Assembly: GCA_025965435.1 (NCBI GenBank)
Contig: JAOPWZ010000101.1
Span: 1-42,560, forward strand
Length of the DNA: 42,560 bases
DNA from: Aeromicrobium sp.
GTDB lineage: Bacteria > Actinomycetota > Actinomycetes > Propionibacteriales > Nocardioidaceae
Reading direction: 5' to 3'
Shown here: one piece after another, positions 1 to 8,876 of the stretch
Layout: every line of letters starts with the position of its first letter
Numbering within the stretch: position 1 is the stretch's first letter
Notes under the pieces: generated by a model
The model's input: the letters and a program-made list of their open reading frames with translations, nothing else
What the model was told of the DNA's origin: nothing
Database searches by the model: none
Program-made: the position numbers and the translations under genes

Positions 1-407
1 GCGTCGGGGACGAAGGAGCGCTCCTCGCCGGCGAGCACCTCCACGGTCTCGTCGAGCAGATCGGCGGTCAGCGCAGGCAGGTCACCCGGCACGACGACGA
101 CGGGAGCGGCGGGCGCGTTCACCTGCGCCCAGCGCCGGCCCGCGTCGACCGCGTGGTTCAGCAGGCCGCGGGCGAGCATGGGGCGATCCTCCACGACGGC
201 GGCTCCGGCGGCACGTGCGAGTCCGCCGAGCTCGATCTCGGCCGTCACGACCACGACCCGCTCGACGTTCTTCGCCGCCAGGAGGACGTCGAGCACGTCG
301 AGCGAGAAGGCCCGCGCGATCCGCACCCGATCGTCATCGAGCAGGTCGAGCCGGCTCTTGGCCAGCCCCCATGGCTTGACCGGGAGCACGGCCGTCCAGC
401 CCGTCAT
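1..407 (-). CDS. cofC: 2-phospho-L-lactate / phosphoenolpyruvate guanylyltransferase, C-terminus outside window
   Basis: Makes the GTP-activated C3 acid (2-phospholactate in archaea, phosphoenolpyruvate in mycobacterial FbiD) that is joined to Fo in coenzyme F420 synthesis. 135 residues are visible after the ATG at 405-407. The protein opens with the family hallmark [15 protein letters not shown] (residues 6-20), the nucleotide-binding start of the MobA-like fold, and carries [12 protein letters not shown] near residues 105-116, whose acidic residue normally binds the metal. The frame runs off the left edge without a stop. The ATG overlaps the fbiC stop (TGA/ATG sharing 404-407), so translation is probably coupled to fbiC. 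In mycobacteria the same enzyme is called fbiD. Identity is firm; only the C-terminus is missing. Confidence 0.93.
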   Translation of the reverse strand, partial: MTGWTAVLPVKPWGLAKSRLDLLDDDRVRIARAFSLDVLDVLLAAKNVERVVVVTAEIELGGLARAAGAAVVEDRPMLARGLLNHAVDAGRRWAQVNAPAAPVVVVPGDLPALTADLLDETVEVLAGEERSFVPD

Positions 408-2929
408 GACGCCACCCGTTGCGGCTCGACGCGCCCGTAGGTCGTGGTGCGCTGGCGCGCGGGTCGTCCGGCGGCGTGGGCCATGGCCTCGAGCTCTTCG
501 CGTTCCTTGCGCGAGCCGTTCGTCGAGCCGGCCATCCGGCTGATGGTCTCCTCCATCAGGGTGCCGCCGAGGTCGTTGACTCCCCCGTTGAGCACCTGGG
601 TGAGCTGCTCGGGGCCGAGCGTGACCCACGACGTCTGGATGTTGTCGACCAGCCCGTGCAGCATGATGCGCGCCATCGCGTGGACAGCGCGGTTGTCCCG
701 CACGGACGGCCCGGGACGGGCGACACCGGCGAGGTAGATCGGGGACGACTGGTGCACGAACGGCAGCGGCACGAACTCGGTGAACCCGCCCGTGTCCCGC
801 TGGATGCCGGCCAGCACCTGCAGGTGCTTGACCCAGTGCCCCGGGTGATCGACGTGCCCGTACATCATCGTGGCCGTCGTGGGCAGTCCCACGCGGTGGG
901 CAGTGGAGACGACCTCGATCCACTGCGCCGTGGGCAGCTTGCCCTTGGTCAGCACCCACCGGACGTCGTCGTCGAGGATCTCCGCGGCCGTGCCGGGCAG
1001 GGAGTCGACACCGGCTTCCTTCGCGGCGGTCAGGAACTCCGCGATCGACAGCCCCGTGCGGGCGACCCCGTTCATGACCTCCATGGGCGAGTACGCATGC
1101 ACGTGCAAGGACGGCTCGGCCTTCTTCACCGCCGACGCGATGTCGAAGTACGCGGTGCCCGGCATCTCCGGATCGATGCCCCCCTGCATGCAGACCTCGG
1201 TCGCCCCGACGTTCACGGCGATCCGTGCGCGGGTCGCGATCTCGTCGAGGCTGAGCGTGTAGGCGTCGGCGTCGGTCTTGCGCTGCGCGAACGCGCAGAA
1301 GCGGCAGCCGGTGTAACAGATGTTGGTGAAGTTGATGTTGCGGTTGACGATGTACGTGACCTCGTCGCCGACCGCGTCGCGGCGCAGCTGATCGGCCAAG
1401 GCCGTCACCGCCTCCAGCGCCGGGCCCTCCTCGGCGGTCATCAGCGTGGTCGCGTGCTCGGTCGACAGCCCGGCGGGATCGCGCTCGGCGGCCCGCAACG
1501 CAGCGGCGATGTCCGACGACAGCCGCTCGGGCTGGGCGTCGCGGGCGACCTTGTCGCGCAGCACTCCCCAGTCGCCGTAGACGTCCTCGAAGTCGCTGCG
1601 CCGGTCGCCCGTGCGGCCCTCGGTGTCGACCGCGGTGTGCAGGTCGGAGCGCCCGCTGGTGACGTCGAATCCCCCGTCGGGCTCCTGCCACGGCAGGCCG
1701 GCCGGCATCGCGTCGGCCTGCGCGAGCCCGTCCGGGCCGCGCAGCGCGTCGATGTGCCCCCGCAGCCGGGGATCGAGCCACGGCACGTCCAGGAACTGCG
1801 GGTGCGCGGTCAGCCGCTCGCGCAGCTCGAAACCGGCCTCGGCGGTCAGCGCCGCGAGCTGGTCGATCTGCGGCCACGGGCGCTCGGGATTGACGTGGTC
1901 GGGCGTCAGCGGGCTGATGCCACCGAAGTCGTCCACCCCCGCATCGAGCAGCGCCCGGCACTCGACCAGGTCCACCAGGTTCGGCGGGGCCTGGATCCGC
2001 ATCGCGGGGCCCAGCAGCACCCGCGTCGTCGCGATCGCCGCGAGGTACTCCTCGAGCCCGAGGTCGTCGTCGTGGCGCATCGCCGTGTCGGGCTTGGCAC
2101 GGAAGTTCTGCACGATGACTTCCTGGATGCTGCCGTACTGCTTCGCGACCCGCCGCAGCTCGAAGATGCTGTCGGCCCGCTCGACCAGGTCCTCGCCGAT
2201 GCCGATCAGCAGACCCGTCGTGAACGGGACGTTGAGGCGCCCGGCATCCTCCAGCACCTGCAGCCGCACCGCGGGATCCTTGTCGGGCGACTTGTAGTGC
2301 GCCTCGCCCTTGGTCTCGAACAGTCGCCGGCTGGTGGTCTCCAGCATCATCCCCATGGACGGCGCAACCGGCTTCAGCCGCGACATCTCCGTCCACGACA
2401 TGACCCCGGGGTTCAGGTGGGGCAGCAGCCCCGTCTCCTCCAGCACCCGGATGCTCATGGCCCGGACGTACTCCAGCGTCGAGTCGTAGCCGGCCTCCTC
2501 GAGCCACTGCTTCGCCTCGGGCCACCGGTCCTCAGGACGGTCGCCCAACGTGAACAGCGCCTCCTTGCAGCCCATCGCAGCACCTTCGCGCGCGATCGCC
2601 AGGATCTCGTCGGGCGACAGGAACGGGGCCTCCAGCTTTCCGGGCACCGTGACGAACGTGCAGTAGTGGCACCGGTCGCGGCACAGCCGCGTCAACGGGA
2701 TGAAGACCTTCTTGGAGTACGTGACCACTCCGGGCCGGCCGGCCGCCGCGAGTCCCGCGTCCCGCACCCGGCGTGCCACCGCCATCAGCCGGTCCAGGTG
2801 CTCGCCGCGTGCGCACAGCAGGGCCTGCGTCTCGGCGGCGTCGAGCGTCTTGCCCGCCTCGGCGCGGGTGACAGCGCGAGCGACCTGTCGCTCGTTGGGC
2901 AGAACCACGGGGGTCGGCAGCACGGTCAC
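404..2929 (-). CDS. fbiC: 7,8-didemethyl-8-hydroxy-5-deazariboflavin (Fo) synthase, bifunctional FbiC
   Basis: Makes Fo, the deazaflavin chromophore of coenzyme F420, from tyrosine and a ribityl-diaminouracil. It is a fusion of two radical SAM enzymes. The CofG-like N-terminal half has the cluster motif CRDRCHYC (Cys83, 87, 90) and the CofH-like C-terminal half has CYTGCRFC (Cys538, 542, 545), so two 4Fe-4S clusters are expected. With the GTG at 2927-2929 the protein has 841 residues, close to the roughly 856 of the mycobacterial enzyme, and much of the sequence ([42 protein letters not shown]) matches that family closely. I chose this GTG because a GGAAGG ribosome site lies about 9 nt ahead and it starts 4 nt after npdG. 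An in-frame ATG at 2963-2965 would add 12 residues and overlap npdG by 32 nt. Confidence 0.96.
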   Translation of the reverse strand: MTVLPTPVVLPNERQVARAVTRAEAGKTLDAAETQALLCARGEHLDRLMAVARRVRDAGLAAAGRPGVVTYSKKVFIPLTRLCRDRCHYCTFVTVPGKLEAPFLSPDEILAIAREGAAMGCKEALFTLGDRPEDRWPEAKQWLEEAGYDSTLEYVRAMSIRVLEETGLLPHLNPGVMSWTEMSRLKPVAPSMGMMLETTSRRLFETKGEAHYKSPDKDPAVRLQVLEDAGRLNVPFTTGLLIGIGEDLVERADSIFELRRVAKQYGSIQEVIVQNFRAKPDTAMRHDDDLGLEEYLAAIATTRVLLGPAMRIQAPPNLVDLVECRALLDAGVDDFGGISPLTPDHVNPERPWPQIDQLAALTAEAGFELRERLTAHPQFLDVPWLDPRLRGHIDALRGPDGLAQADAMPAGLPWQEPDGGFDVTSGRSDLHTAVDTEGRTGDRRSDFEDVYGDWGVLRDKVARDAQPERLSSDIAAALRAAERDPAGLSTEHATTLMTAEEGPALEAVTALADQLRRDAVGDEVTYIVNRNINFTNICYTGCRFCAFAQRKTDADAYTLSLDEIATRARIAVNVGATEVCMQGGIDPEMPGTAYFDIASAVKKAEPSLHVHAYSPMEVMNGVARTGLSIAEFLTAAKEAGVDSLPGTAAEILDDDVRWVLTKGKLPTAQWIEVVSTAHRVGLPTTATMMYGHVDHPGHWVKHLQVLAGIQRDTGGFTEFVPLPFVHQSSPIYLAGVARPGPSVRDNRAVHAMARIMLHGLVDNIQTSWVTLGPEQLTQVLNGGVNDLGGTLMEETISRMAGSTNGSRKEREELEAMAHAAGRPARQRTTTYGRVEPQRVAS

Positions 2930-2933
2930 GGGG

Positions 2934-3602
2934 TCAGCCTTCCCGGACTCCCGTGATGGCGACACCCGATCGGGTCTTGTACCGCTTGTTCATGCTGATC
3001 AGCACAGCCGTGAGCGGCTCGAGCTGGCGGGCCAGGCGCAGGCCGCCCGCGTCGATGCCCCGCTTGCCGGTGACGGCCGCGGCGAGGTCCTGCACGACGT
3101 CCTTGGCCTCGACGTCGTCGCCACAGACCAGGACGTCCTCGTGCGTGAGGGCCTCGGGGGTCTTCCAGAGCGAGAGCGCCGCCACGTGGTGGAACGCGCC
3201 CACGACCCGCGCCGCCGGGACCAGCCGCTGCGTCTCCTGCGCCGCCGACTCCTCCAGCACCAGGCCGTACGGACCGTCCTGGTCGAAGCCGAGGGGGTTG
3301 ACGCAGCTGATGACGATCTTGCCGGCGAGCTGCTCGGCCAGCGACGACACCAGGTCGGCGTGACCGTCCCACGGCACCGCGAGCAGGACGATGTCCGCTG
3401 CACCCACCGCAGCTGCGTTGGTGGCGCCCGAGACCGGGGCGGCGTCGAGCTTCGCGTTGATCTCCTCGGCCTTCTCCTGCGCCCGGCCGGCGTCCCGCGA
3501 GCCGAGCACCACGTCATGACCCGCCAGGGCGAACCGGTACGCGAGTCCGCGACCCTGCGGGCCGGTTCCGCCGACGACGGCGATGGTCTTGATCTGGCTC
3601 AT
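2934..3602 (-). CDS. npdG: F420-dependent NADP+ oxidoreductase (Fno/NpdG)
   Basis: Transfers hydride between reduced F420 and NADP+, linking the F420 pool to NADPH. 222 residues, the usual size for this family. The N-terminus carries a Rossmann dinucleotide site, [17 protein letters not shown], at about residues 8-24, followed by the SRD stretch that contacts the NADP phosphate in relatives. [13 protein letters not shown] and GAFHHVAA in the middle are typical of archaeal and actinobacterial Fno. The ATG at 3600-3602 was chosen because [12 protein letters not shown] is the normal family start and AGAGGAAA lies ahead of it. An in-frame ATG at 3705-3707 would add a 35-residue Arg-rich, low-complexity tail and is unlikely. 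The gene is followed after 4 nt by fbiC, so synthesis and use of F420 share a transcript. Confidence 0.93.
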   Translation of the reverse strand: MSQIKTIAVVGGTGPQGRGLAYRFALAGHDVVLGSRDAGRAQEKAEEINAKLDAAPVSGATNAAAVGAADIVLLAVPWDGHADLVSSLAEQLAGKIVISCVNPLGFDQDGPYGLVLEESAAQETQRLVPAARVVGAFHHVAALSLWKTPEALTHEDVLVCGDDVEAKDVVQDLAAAVTGKRGIDAGGLRLARQLEPLTAVLISMNKRYKTRSGVAITGVREG

Positions 3603-3637
3603 GGTGGTTTCCTCTGGTCGGGTGCACGGCACGGGGG

Positions 3638-3743
3638 CGCGCACGGAGGACCGTGCGCGGCGAACATGCGGCTCGCGAAGCTGCGAGCACCAGACCAGTC
3701 GCCCCATGAGGGAGCGGAGCTTCGGGCCAGGAGTGGCCCGAAG
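3638..3743 (-). promoter_or_regulatory. Structured 5' leader of npdG-fbiC-cofC with three hairpins
   Basis: The 218-bp gap between npdG and the upstream oxidoreductase holds three perfect stem-loops: 3720-3743 (10-bp stem CTTCGGGCCA, 4-nt loop), 3671-3688 (6-bp stem GCTCGC, 6-nt loop) and 3638-3659 (9-bp stem CGCGCACGG, 4-nt loop). All lie downstream of a possible -10 at 3755-3760 and upstream of the npdG ribosome site, so they would be part of a leader of about 145 nt. None is followed by a U-tract, so they do not look like simple terminators. I recognise no known riboswitch family. The stems are seen directly; the regulatory role is inferred. Confidence 0.45.
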
Positions 3744-3754
3744 GATCTTCCAGC

Positions 3755-3760
3755 ACTATA
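3755..3760 (-). promoter_or_regulatory. Possible -10 box for the npdG operon
   Basis: Reading the minus strand, TATAGT lies upstream of the three leader hairpins and about 150 nt from the npdG start. It matches the TANNNT form of actinobacterial primary sigma -10 boxes. I see no convincing -35 at 17 nt (the nearest candidate, TTGCTG, is 20 nt away), so the call is weak. Confidence 0.3.
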
Positions 3761-3820
3761 GGCACATCCTGCGCTTCGCGCAGCAACCCGTCCCAGGGAC
3801 TGGCCACCATCGCGCCAGGC

Positions 3821-4822
3821 TCAGGTGATCGCAGGCAGGACGTCCCGGCCGAACGCCTCGATCCACTCGCGCTGGTTGAGCCCGACGTTGTGCAGGTAGA
3901 TCCGGTCGAAGCCCATGTCGGCGAACCGCTGGATCCGGGCGCGATGGGCGTCGGCATCGCTGCTGATCAGCATGCGGTCGTCGAAGCCGTCGGGACCGAC
4001 CTGCCGGGCGATCTGCTCGAACACCTGCGGACTGCGGATGTCGCCCTTGGGAAATCTCATCGCCCCGAGGGGCCACTGCTCCATGGCGTGGGCCATCGCC
4101 TGCTCCTGGGTCGGTGCCCAGCTGAGGTTCAGGTGCAGCACCTTCAGCATCCCGGCCGGATCGCGTCCTGACTCGTCGACACCCCGGTCGAAGCGTTCGA
4201 GGAGCGTCACCGCCCGGTCGTACGACGTGCCGACCGTGACGATGCCGTCGGCGACCTTGCCGGCGCGGCGGGCGGTGACCGGGCCGCTGGTCGCGACCAG
4301 CACCGGCGGCGCGACCGCCGGCATGGTCCAGAGGCGCGCGGACTCCATCTTGTGGAACGTGCCGGCGAACTTGGTGTCGCGCCCCGCGATGGACCCTTGG
4401 AACAGCTTCTTGATCAGGTCGATCGCCTCGAACATCGAGCTGATGCGATCGGGCGCCTCCGGCCAGTAGCTCGCGGTCACGTGCTCGTTGAGTGCCTCAC
4501 CGGGGCCGATGCCGACCCAGTGGCGCCCCTCGTACATCGACGCCAGCGTGGCGGCGGCCTGCGCCAGCGTCGCGGGATGGTAGCGATATCCCGGCACCGC
4601 CATGCCCGGACCGAAGTTGGTCGAGGTGCGCTCCCCCAACGCCGTCAGGACGCTCCACACGAAGGGGCTCTGCCCCTGGGCGGGCAGCCACGGCTGGAAG
4701 TGGTCGGTGGCCAACGTGCCGACGAAACCGTGCTTTTCGGCCAGAGCCGCGAGCTCGACCGCCTCGCGCGGCACGTACTTCTCGAGGGCTGCCGCATAGC
4801 CCACCTCGACCCGTGCGCTCAT
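3821..4822 (-). CDS. F420-dependent LLM-class oxidoreductase, Fgd (glucose-6-phosphate dehydrogenase) family
   Basis: Luciferase-like TIM-barrel flavin/F420 enzyme of 333 residues, about the length of mycobacterial Fgd1 (336). Fgd hallmarks are present: DHFQPW (residues 40-45, containing the catalytic His and the Trp over F420) and GIGPGEALNEH with Glu109, the proposed proton donor. In my by-eye alignment to Fgd1 recalled from memory, the phosphate-binding Lys198 of the TSGKGE loop is replaced by Ser/Thr (VTVGTSYDR). A lysine in FPKGDIRSP and an arginine in DDRMLISSD match the other two phosphate contacts. The substrate may therefore not be glucose 6-phosphate. The start ATG has GGAAGG 8 nt ahead. 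It lies 26 nt after adenosine deaminase and ahead of the F420 genes, so it may end the salvage operon or be co-regulated with F420 supply. Confidence 0.85.
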   Translation of the reverse strand: MSARVEVGYAAALEKYVPREAVELAALAEKHGFVGTLATDHFQPWLPAQGQSPFVWSVLTALGERTSTNFGPGMAVPGYRYHPATLAQAAATLASMYEGRHWVGIGPGEALNEHVTASYWPEAPDRISSMFEAIDLIKKLFQGSIAGRDTKFAGTFHKMESARLWTMPAVAPPVLVATSGPVTARRAGKVADGIVTVGTSYDRAVTLLERFDRGVDESGRDPAGMLKVLHLNLSWAPTQEQAMAHAMEQWPLGAMRFPKGDIRSPQVFEQIARQVGPDGFDDRMLISSDADAHRARIQRFADMGFDRIYLHNVGLNQREWIEAFGRDVLPAIT

Positions 4823-4848
4823 CCGTCACACCTTCCGTCGTCCACGGC

Positions 4849-5931
4849 CTACAGCGCCGCGTAGCCCGGCTTGATGACGTCGTTGATCAGGACGAGCCGC
4901 TGGTCGAAGGGCAGGAAGGCGCTCTTCATCGCGTTGACCGTGAACCACCGGAGGTCGTCGAGGTCGTAGCCGAAGGCATCGACGAGCAGCTCGAGCTCGC
5001 GCGACATCGACGTGCCGCTCATCAAACGGTTGTCGCAGTTGACCGTGACCCGGAAGCCCAGGTCCTTCAGCTTGCCGATCGGGTGATCGGCGATCGACGT
5101 CATGCCCGGCACCGCATCGGTCTGCAGGTTGGACGACGGGCACATCTCCAGCGGTATGCGGCGGTCGCGGATGTACGCCGCGAGATCGCCGAGCACCGGT
5201 CCGCCGGGGGCGTCCCAGTCGATGTCGTCGACGATGCGCACTCCGTGGCCGAGCCGCTCGGCGCCGCAGCGCTGGATGGCCTGCCAGATCGACGGCAGCC
5301 CGAACGCCTCGCCCGCGTGGATCGTGAAGTGCGCGTTCTCGCGACGCAGGAACTCGAACGCCTCGAGGTGCAGGATGGGCGGGAAGCCGTCCTCGGCTCC
5401 GGCGATGTCGAAGCCGGCCACCCCTCGGTCGCGGTACTCCACGACGATCTCGGCGACCTCCATGCCGCGCTTGGCGTGCCGCATCGCGGTGAGCAGCTGG
5501 CCGACCACGATCGGGTGGCCCAGCGACTCCGCCTCCGCCCGCCCGGCGTCGATGCCCGCCTGCACCGCCTCGACGGCCTCTCGCAGCGACAGGCCGGCCG
5601 ACTGGTGCTGCTCTGGCGCCCAGCGCAGCTCGGCGTAGACGCAGCCGTCGGTCGCCAGGTCGACCACCGCCTCGCGGGCGACGCGAGCGAGGTCCTCCGG
5701 CCGCTGCATCACCGCGACGGTGTGGACGAAGGTCTCCAGGTAGCGCACCAACGAGCCGGAGCTCGATGCCTCCTCGAACCAGACCGCCAGCGCCTCGGCA
5801 CCCTCGACCGGCAGGTCGTGCCCGATCTCGATCGCGATCTCGGCGATCGTGGCGGGGCGGACACCGCCGTCGAGGTGCTCGTGAAGGGCGACCTTCGGGG
5901 CCTTGTGGATCAGTTCGGGGGTGGCAGTCAC
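4849..5931 (-). CDS. add: Adenosine deaminase
   Basis: Deaminates adenosine and deoxyadenosine to (deoxy)inosine in the cytoplasm. 360 residues, the normal size. All metal and catalytic motifs of the family are visible: HEHLDGG (zinc ligands His17 and His19), FTIHAGEA (zinc His plus catalytic Glu), LGHGVRI (catalytic His), and [13 protein letters not shown], whose aspartates bind zinc and the substrate. The start is GTG at 5929-5931. The gene follows the MaoC gene after 12 nt and belongs to the salvage run cdd-P450-deoA-maoC-add. Its position beside deoA and cdd repeats the order I recall from mycobacteria (add-deoA-cdd). Confidence 0.95.
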   Translation of the reverse strand: MTATPELIHKAPKVALHEHLDGGVRPATIAEIAIEIGHDLPVEGAEALAVWFEEASSSGSLVRYLETFVHTVAVMQRPEDLARVAREAVVDLATDGCVYAELRWAPEQHQSAGLSLREAVEAVQAGIDAGRAEAESLGHPIVVGQLLTAMRHAKRGMEVAEIVVEYRDRGVAGFDIAGAEDGFPPILHLEAFEFLRRENAHFTIHAGEAFGLPSIWQAIQRCGAERLGHGVRIVDDIDWDAPGGPVLGDLAAYIRDRRIPLEMCPSSNLQTDAVPGMTSIADHPIGKLKDLGFRVTVNCDNRLMSGTSMSRELELLVDAFGYDLDDLRWFTVNAMKSAFLPFDQRLVLINDVIKPGYAAL

Positions 5932-5943
5932 GCCCTCATCGTG

Positions 5944-6399
5944 TCATGAGGCCATCAGGAGGGTGACGGTCTCCGCCACGCACGCCGGCTTTTCGTCTCC
6001 CTTGATCTCGATCGTGTACTGCAGCGTGACCTGCTGGCCCTTCTCGATGTCGACGACGTCGAGCATCTCCACCCTGCTGCGGACCTTCGACCCCACGCGC
6101 ACGGGCGACACGAACCGCACCTTGTTGAGGCCGTAGTTGACCCGGGCGACGTCGCCGGCGAAGGCGAACACCTGCGCCCCGAGGAAGGGCAGCATCGACA
6201 GGGTCAGGTAGCCGTGGGCGATCGTCGCGCCGAAGGGTCCCTGGGCCGCCCGCTCCGGATCGACGTGGATCCACTGCCGGTCGCCGGTCGCGTCGGCGAA
6301 CATGTCGATCCGGTCCTGGGTGATCGCGATCCACTCGCTGACACCGAGCTCCTGGCCTGCTGCTTCTGCGATTTCCCTGCTGTCGTTCAAGATACGCAT
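5944..6399 (-). CDS. MaoC-like (R)-specific enoyl-CoA hydratase (HtdZ/Rv0130-like)
   Basis: Hot-dog fold hydratase that adds water to trans-2-enoyl-CoA. 151 residues, the same length as mycobacterial Rv0130 (HtdZ), which it resembles closely: FADATGDRQWIHVDPERAA carries the catalytic Asp40 and His45 of the hydratase 2 motif, then GPFGATIAHGYLTLSMLP and NYGLNKVRFVSPVRVGS. Nothing ties its reaction to nucleoside salvage, so it may be a passenger in the operon. A TAGGTT box (6406-6411) overlapping the deoA stop lies 6 nt upstream of the ATG. This spacing would fit its own promoter giving a leaderless mRNA. Function is confident by family; the natural substrate is unknown. Confidence 0.88.
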   Translation of the reverse strand: MRILNDSREIAEAAGQELGVSEWIAITQDRIDMFADATGDRQWIHVDPERAAQGPFGATIAHGYLTLSMLPFLGAQVFAFAGDVARVNYGLNKVRFVSPVRVGSKVRSRVEMLDVVDIEKGQQVTLQYTIEIKGDEKPACVAETVTLLMAS

Positions 6400-6408
6400 T
6401 CTGCCAAC

Positions 6409-7692
6409 CTAGCCAATGCGGTCGATGACGACCGAAGGCGCGTCGAACCGGTCGTGACCCAGGTCATACGCGCCGTCGAGCGCCGCGATGGCGCGATCGA
6501 ACCGCTCGGGGGTGTCGGTGTGCAGCGTCAGGAGGGGCTGACCGGCCACGACGGCGTCGCCCGGCTTGGCGTGCATCACGACGCCGGCCGCGGCCTGCAC
6601 CTGCTCGCCGGGCCGCGAGCGTCCGGCTCCGAGGCGCCACGCGGCCACGCCGACGGAGAGGGCGTCCAGGCGCGACAGCGTGCCCGAGCTCGGGGCCGTC
6701 ACGACGTGGGTCTCGCGCGCCGTCGGCAGCGGGGCGTCGGGGTCGCCGCCCTGCGCCGAGATCATCCGCCGCCAGACGTCCATCGCGGCACCGGACGCGA
6801 GCACGTCGGCGGGATCCTTGTCCTGCTTGCCGGCGGCCGTGAGCATCTCGCGGGCCAGCGCGACGGTCAGCTCCACGACATCGGCCGGTCCCCCGCCGGC
6901 CAGCACCTCGACCGACTCGGCGACCTCGCAGGCGTTGCCCGCCGTCAGCCCCAGCGGCGTCGACATGTCGGTCAGCAGGGCGACGGTCTTGACGCCCGCG
7001 TCGGTGCCGAGCGCGACCATCGTCTCGGCGAGCTCACGCGCCTGCTCGATGTCCTTCATGAACGCTCCCGAGCCGGCCTTGACGTCGAGCACCAGCGAGC
7101 CGGTGCCCTCGGCGATCTTCTTGCTCATGATCGAGCTGGCGATCAGCGGGATGGCCTCGACCGTGCCGGTCACGTCACGCAGCGCGTACAGCTTCTTGTC
7201 GGCGGGAGCCAGACCGGCACCCGCGGCACAGATCACGGCGCCGACGTCCTCGAGCTGGGCCAGCATCTCCTCGTTGGAGAGGGCCGCCCGCCAGCCGGGG
7301 ATCGCCTCGAGCTTGTCGAGCGTGCCGCCGGTGTGCCCGAGCCCTCGGCCGGAGAGCTGCGGCACGGCCACGCCGCAGGCCGCGACGAGGGGGGCGAGCG
7401 GGAGGGTGATCTTGTCGCCGACACCGCCGGTGGAGTGCTTGTCGGACGTCGCCCACGACAGGGACGAGAAGTCCATCCGCTCGCCGCTGTCGATCATGGC
7501 GTGGGTCCACCGGGAGATCTCGCGGCGGTTCATGCCGTTGAGCAGGATCGCCATCGCGAGGGCCGCCATCTGCTCGTCGGCGACGATGCCGCGCGTGTAC
7601 GCGTCGACGACCCAGTCGATCTGCGGATCGGTGAGCTCGTGCCGGTCGCGCTTGGCTGCGATGACCTCCACCGCGTCGAAGCTCTCAGTCAT
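6409..7692 (-). CDS. deoA: Thymidine phosphorylase (pyrimidine-nucleoside phosphorylase family)
   Basis: Phosphorolyses thymidine (and possibly uridine or deoxyuridine) to the base and (deoxy)ribose 1-phosphate. 427 residues, typical for the family. Phosphate and nucleoside sites are clear: SDKHSTGGVGDKITL (83-97), the signature SGRGLGHTGGTLDKLEAIPG (114-133), and YALRDVTGTVEAIPLIASSIMSKK, which contains the Arg/Ser/Lys that hold the base. The C-terminal PYNP domain is present from about residue 340. The ATG shares 4 nt (7689-7692) with the P450 stop, so it is probably translationally coupled to the P450. The product works downstream of cytidine deaminase in pyrimidine catabolism. Confidence 0.95.
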   Translation of the reverse strand: MTESFDAVEVIAAKRDRHELTDPQIDWVVDAYTRGIVADEQMAALAMAILLNGMNRREISRWTHAMIDSGERMDFSSLSWATSDKHSTGGVGDKITLPLAPLVAACGVAVPQLSGRGLGHTGGTLDKLEAIPGWRAALSNEEMLAQLEDVGAVICAAGAGLAPADKKLYALRDVTGTVEAIPLIASSIMSKKIAEGTGSLVLDVKAGSGAFMKDIEQARELAETMVALGTDAGVKTVALLTDMSTPLGLTAGNACEVAESVEVLAGGGPADVVELTVALAREMLTAAGKQDKDPADVLASGAAMDVWRRMISAQGGDPDAPLPTARETHVVTAPSSGTLSRLDALSVGVAAWRLGAGRSRPGEQVQAAAGVVMHAKPGDAVVAGQPLLTLHTDTPERFDRAIAALDGAYDLGHDRFDAPSVVIDRIG

Positions 7693-8876
7693 GGTGCCGT
7701 CCTCACGTTGATGCGCTCGTAGCCGCGCAGCACCCAGGTCGGGCGGCGCGGTGCCTCCCCGGCGAGCTGGAGAGCCGGGAAGCGGTCGAGCAGTGTCTTG
7801 ATGCTGATCTGCAGCTCGAGGCGCGCGAGCGGCGCCCCCAAGCAGAAGTGCACCCCCATGCCGAAGCCGACATGGGGATTGGGGTCACGGCCGACGTCGA
7901 ACGCGTCGGCATCGGCGAACACGGCGTCGTCGCGGTTGGCCGATCCCATGAGGCAGGCGATCTTCTCGCCGGCCCGGACGAGCTGGCCCGACACCTCGAC
8001 GTCGGCCGTCGCGGTGCGTTCGAACAGCTGCAGCGCGGCGTCGAAGCGGATGAGCTCCTCGAGGGCCACCTCGACCGGCACCTCCCCGCTGGTGATGCGG
8101 GCCAGCTGGTCGGGGTGCTCCAGCAGCGCGTGGAAACCGTTGCCGAACACGTTGACGGACGCCTCGTGCCCCGCGTTGAGCAGCAGGACGACCGAGGCCA
8201 CGAGCTCGTCGTCGCTGAGCTTGGAGCCGTCGTCACGGGCCGCGATGAGGTCGGAGATCAGGTCCTCGCCCGGCGAGGCGCGACGCTGCTCGACGACGGC
8301 CCGGACGTAGTCGGCGAACGCCGTGCTGGCCTCGATCGCGGCTGCCTTGGTCGCCTCGTCGACGCCCGGCTCGTACATGTGCACGATGGCCTGCGACCAG
8401 TCGCGCAGCGCGATGTGGTCCTCGCGCGGGACTCCCAGGAGGTCGGCGATGACGAAGACCGGCATCGGCTCGGCGTAGTCGCCCAGGACGTCGAAGGACT
8501 CGCCCAGGGCGTCGACCATCGACGCCGCGAGCGACTCGATGCGTGGCCTCATGCGCTCGACGTGCCCGCGCCCGAACGCTCCCGCCACGAGTCGCCGCAG
8601 ACGCGTGTGCGTGGGCGGCTCGTTCTCCATGAGCTGGTTGCGGTGCAGCGTGTTGAACGGCTCCATCTGCGAGCGGGGCTCCCAGTCCGTCCAGATTCGC
8701 CCGAACGACCGGTTGCGCAGCACGCTGCTGACCGAGTCGTGCGTCGTCGCGAGCCACATCCCCATCGGCTCGTGCCACAGCACCGGGCCGGCCGCCCGCA
8801 GCGACGCCAGGACGGGGTACGGGTCGCTGACGAAGGCCGGCGATCCGAGGTCGTGCTCCACCACGTGAGCGGTCAC
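7689..8876 (-). CDS. Cytochrome P450 embedded in the nucleoside operon
   Basis: Class I bacterial P450 of 395 residues with all core motifs: I-helix NAGHEAS (234-240), ExxR at Glu274-Arg277, and the heme loop GFGMGVHFCLG with ligand Cys345. The residue after the I-helix acid, usually Thr for proton delivery, is Ala239. The same AGxEAS pattern is known from P450eryF (CYP107A1), where a substrate hydroxyl does the job. The start is GTG at 8874-8876, sharing GTGA (8873-8876) with the cdd stop; the stop shares 4 nt with deoA. No ferredoxin or reductase gene is nearby. Being locked between cytidine deaminase and thymidine phosphorylase suggests a nucleoside-related or co-induced substrate, but this is inference. 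A longer open frame upstream is Arg-rich and antisense-like, and was rejected. Confidence 0.92.
   Translation of the reverse strand: MTAHVVEHDLGSPAFVSDPYPVLASLRAAGPVLWHEPMGMWLATTHDSVSSVLRNRSFGRIWTDWEPRSQMEPFNTLHRNQLMENEPPTHTRLRRLVAGAFGRGHVERMRPRIESLAASMVDALGESFDVLGDYAEPMPVFVIADLLGVPREDHIALRDWSQAIVHMYEPGVDEATKAAAIEASTAFADYVRAVVEQRRASPGEDLISDLIAARDDGSKLSDDELVASVVLLLNAGHEASVNVFGNGFHALLEHPDQLARITSGEVPVEVALEELIRFDAALQLFERTATADVEVSGQLVRAGEKIACLMGSANRDDAVFADADAFDVGRDPNPHVGFGMGVHFCLGAPLARLELQISIKTLLDRFPALQLAGEAPRRPTWVLRGYERINVRTAP

Noticed and set aside
419-2956. Long plus-strand open frame opposite fbiC
   Set aside because: It mirrors fbiC codon by codon in high-GC DNA. Its product is Arg/His/Gly-rich with no domain, while the minus strand has a full-length known enzyme.
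3603-3707. N-terminal extension of npdG from an upstream ATG, or a leader peptide
   Set aside because: The added 35 residues are Arg-rich and cross two hairpins. The internal ATG has a good ribosome site and matches the family start.
3603-3820. T-box or known riboswitch in the npdG leader
   Set aside because: I find no T-box core, no cobalamin, SAM or FMN consensus and no terminator/antiterminator pair. Kept only as an unassigned structured leader.
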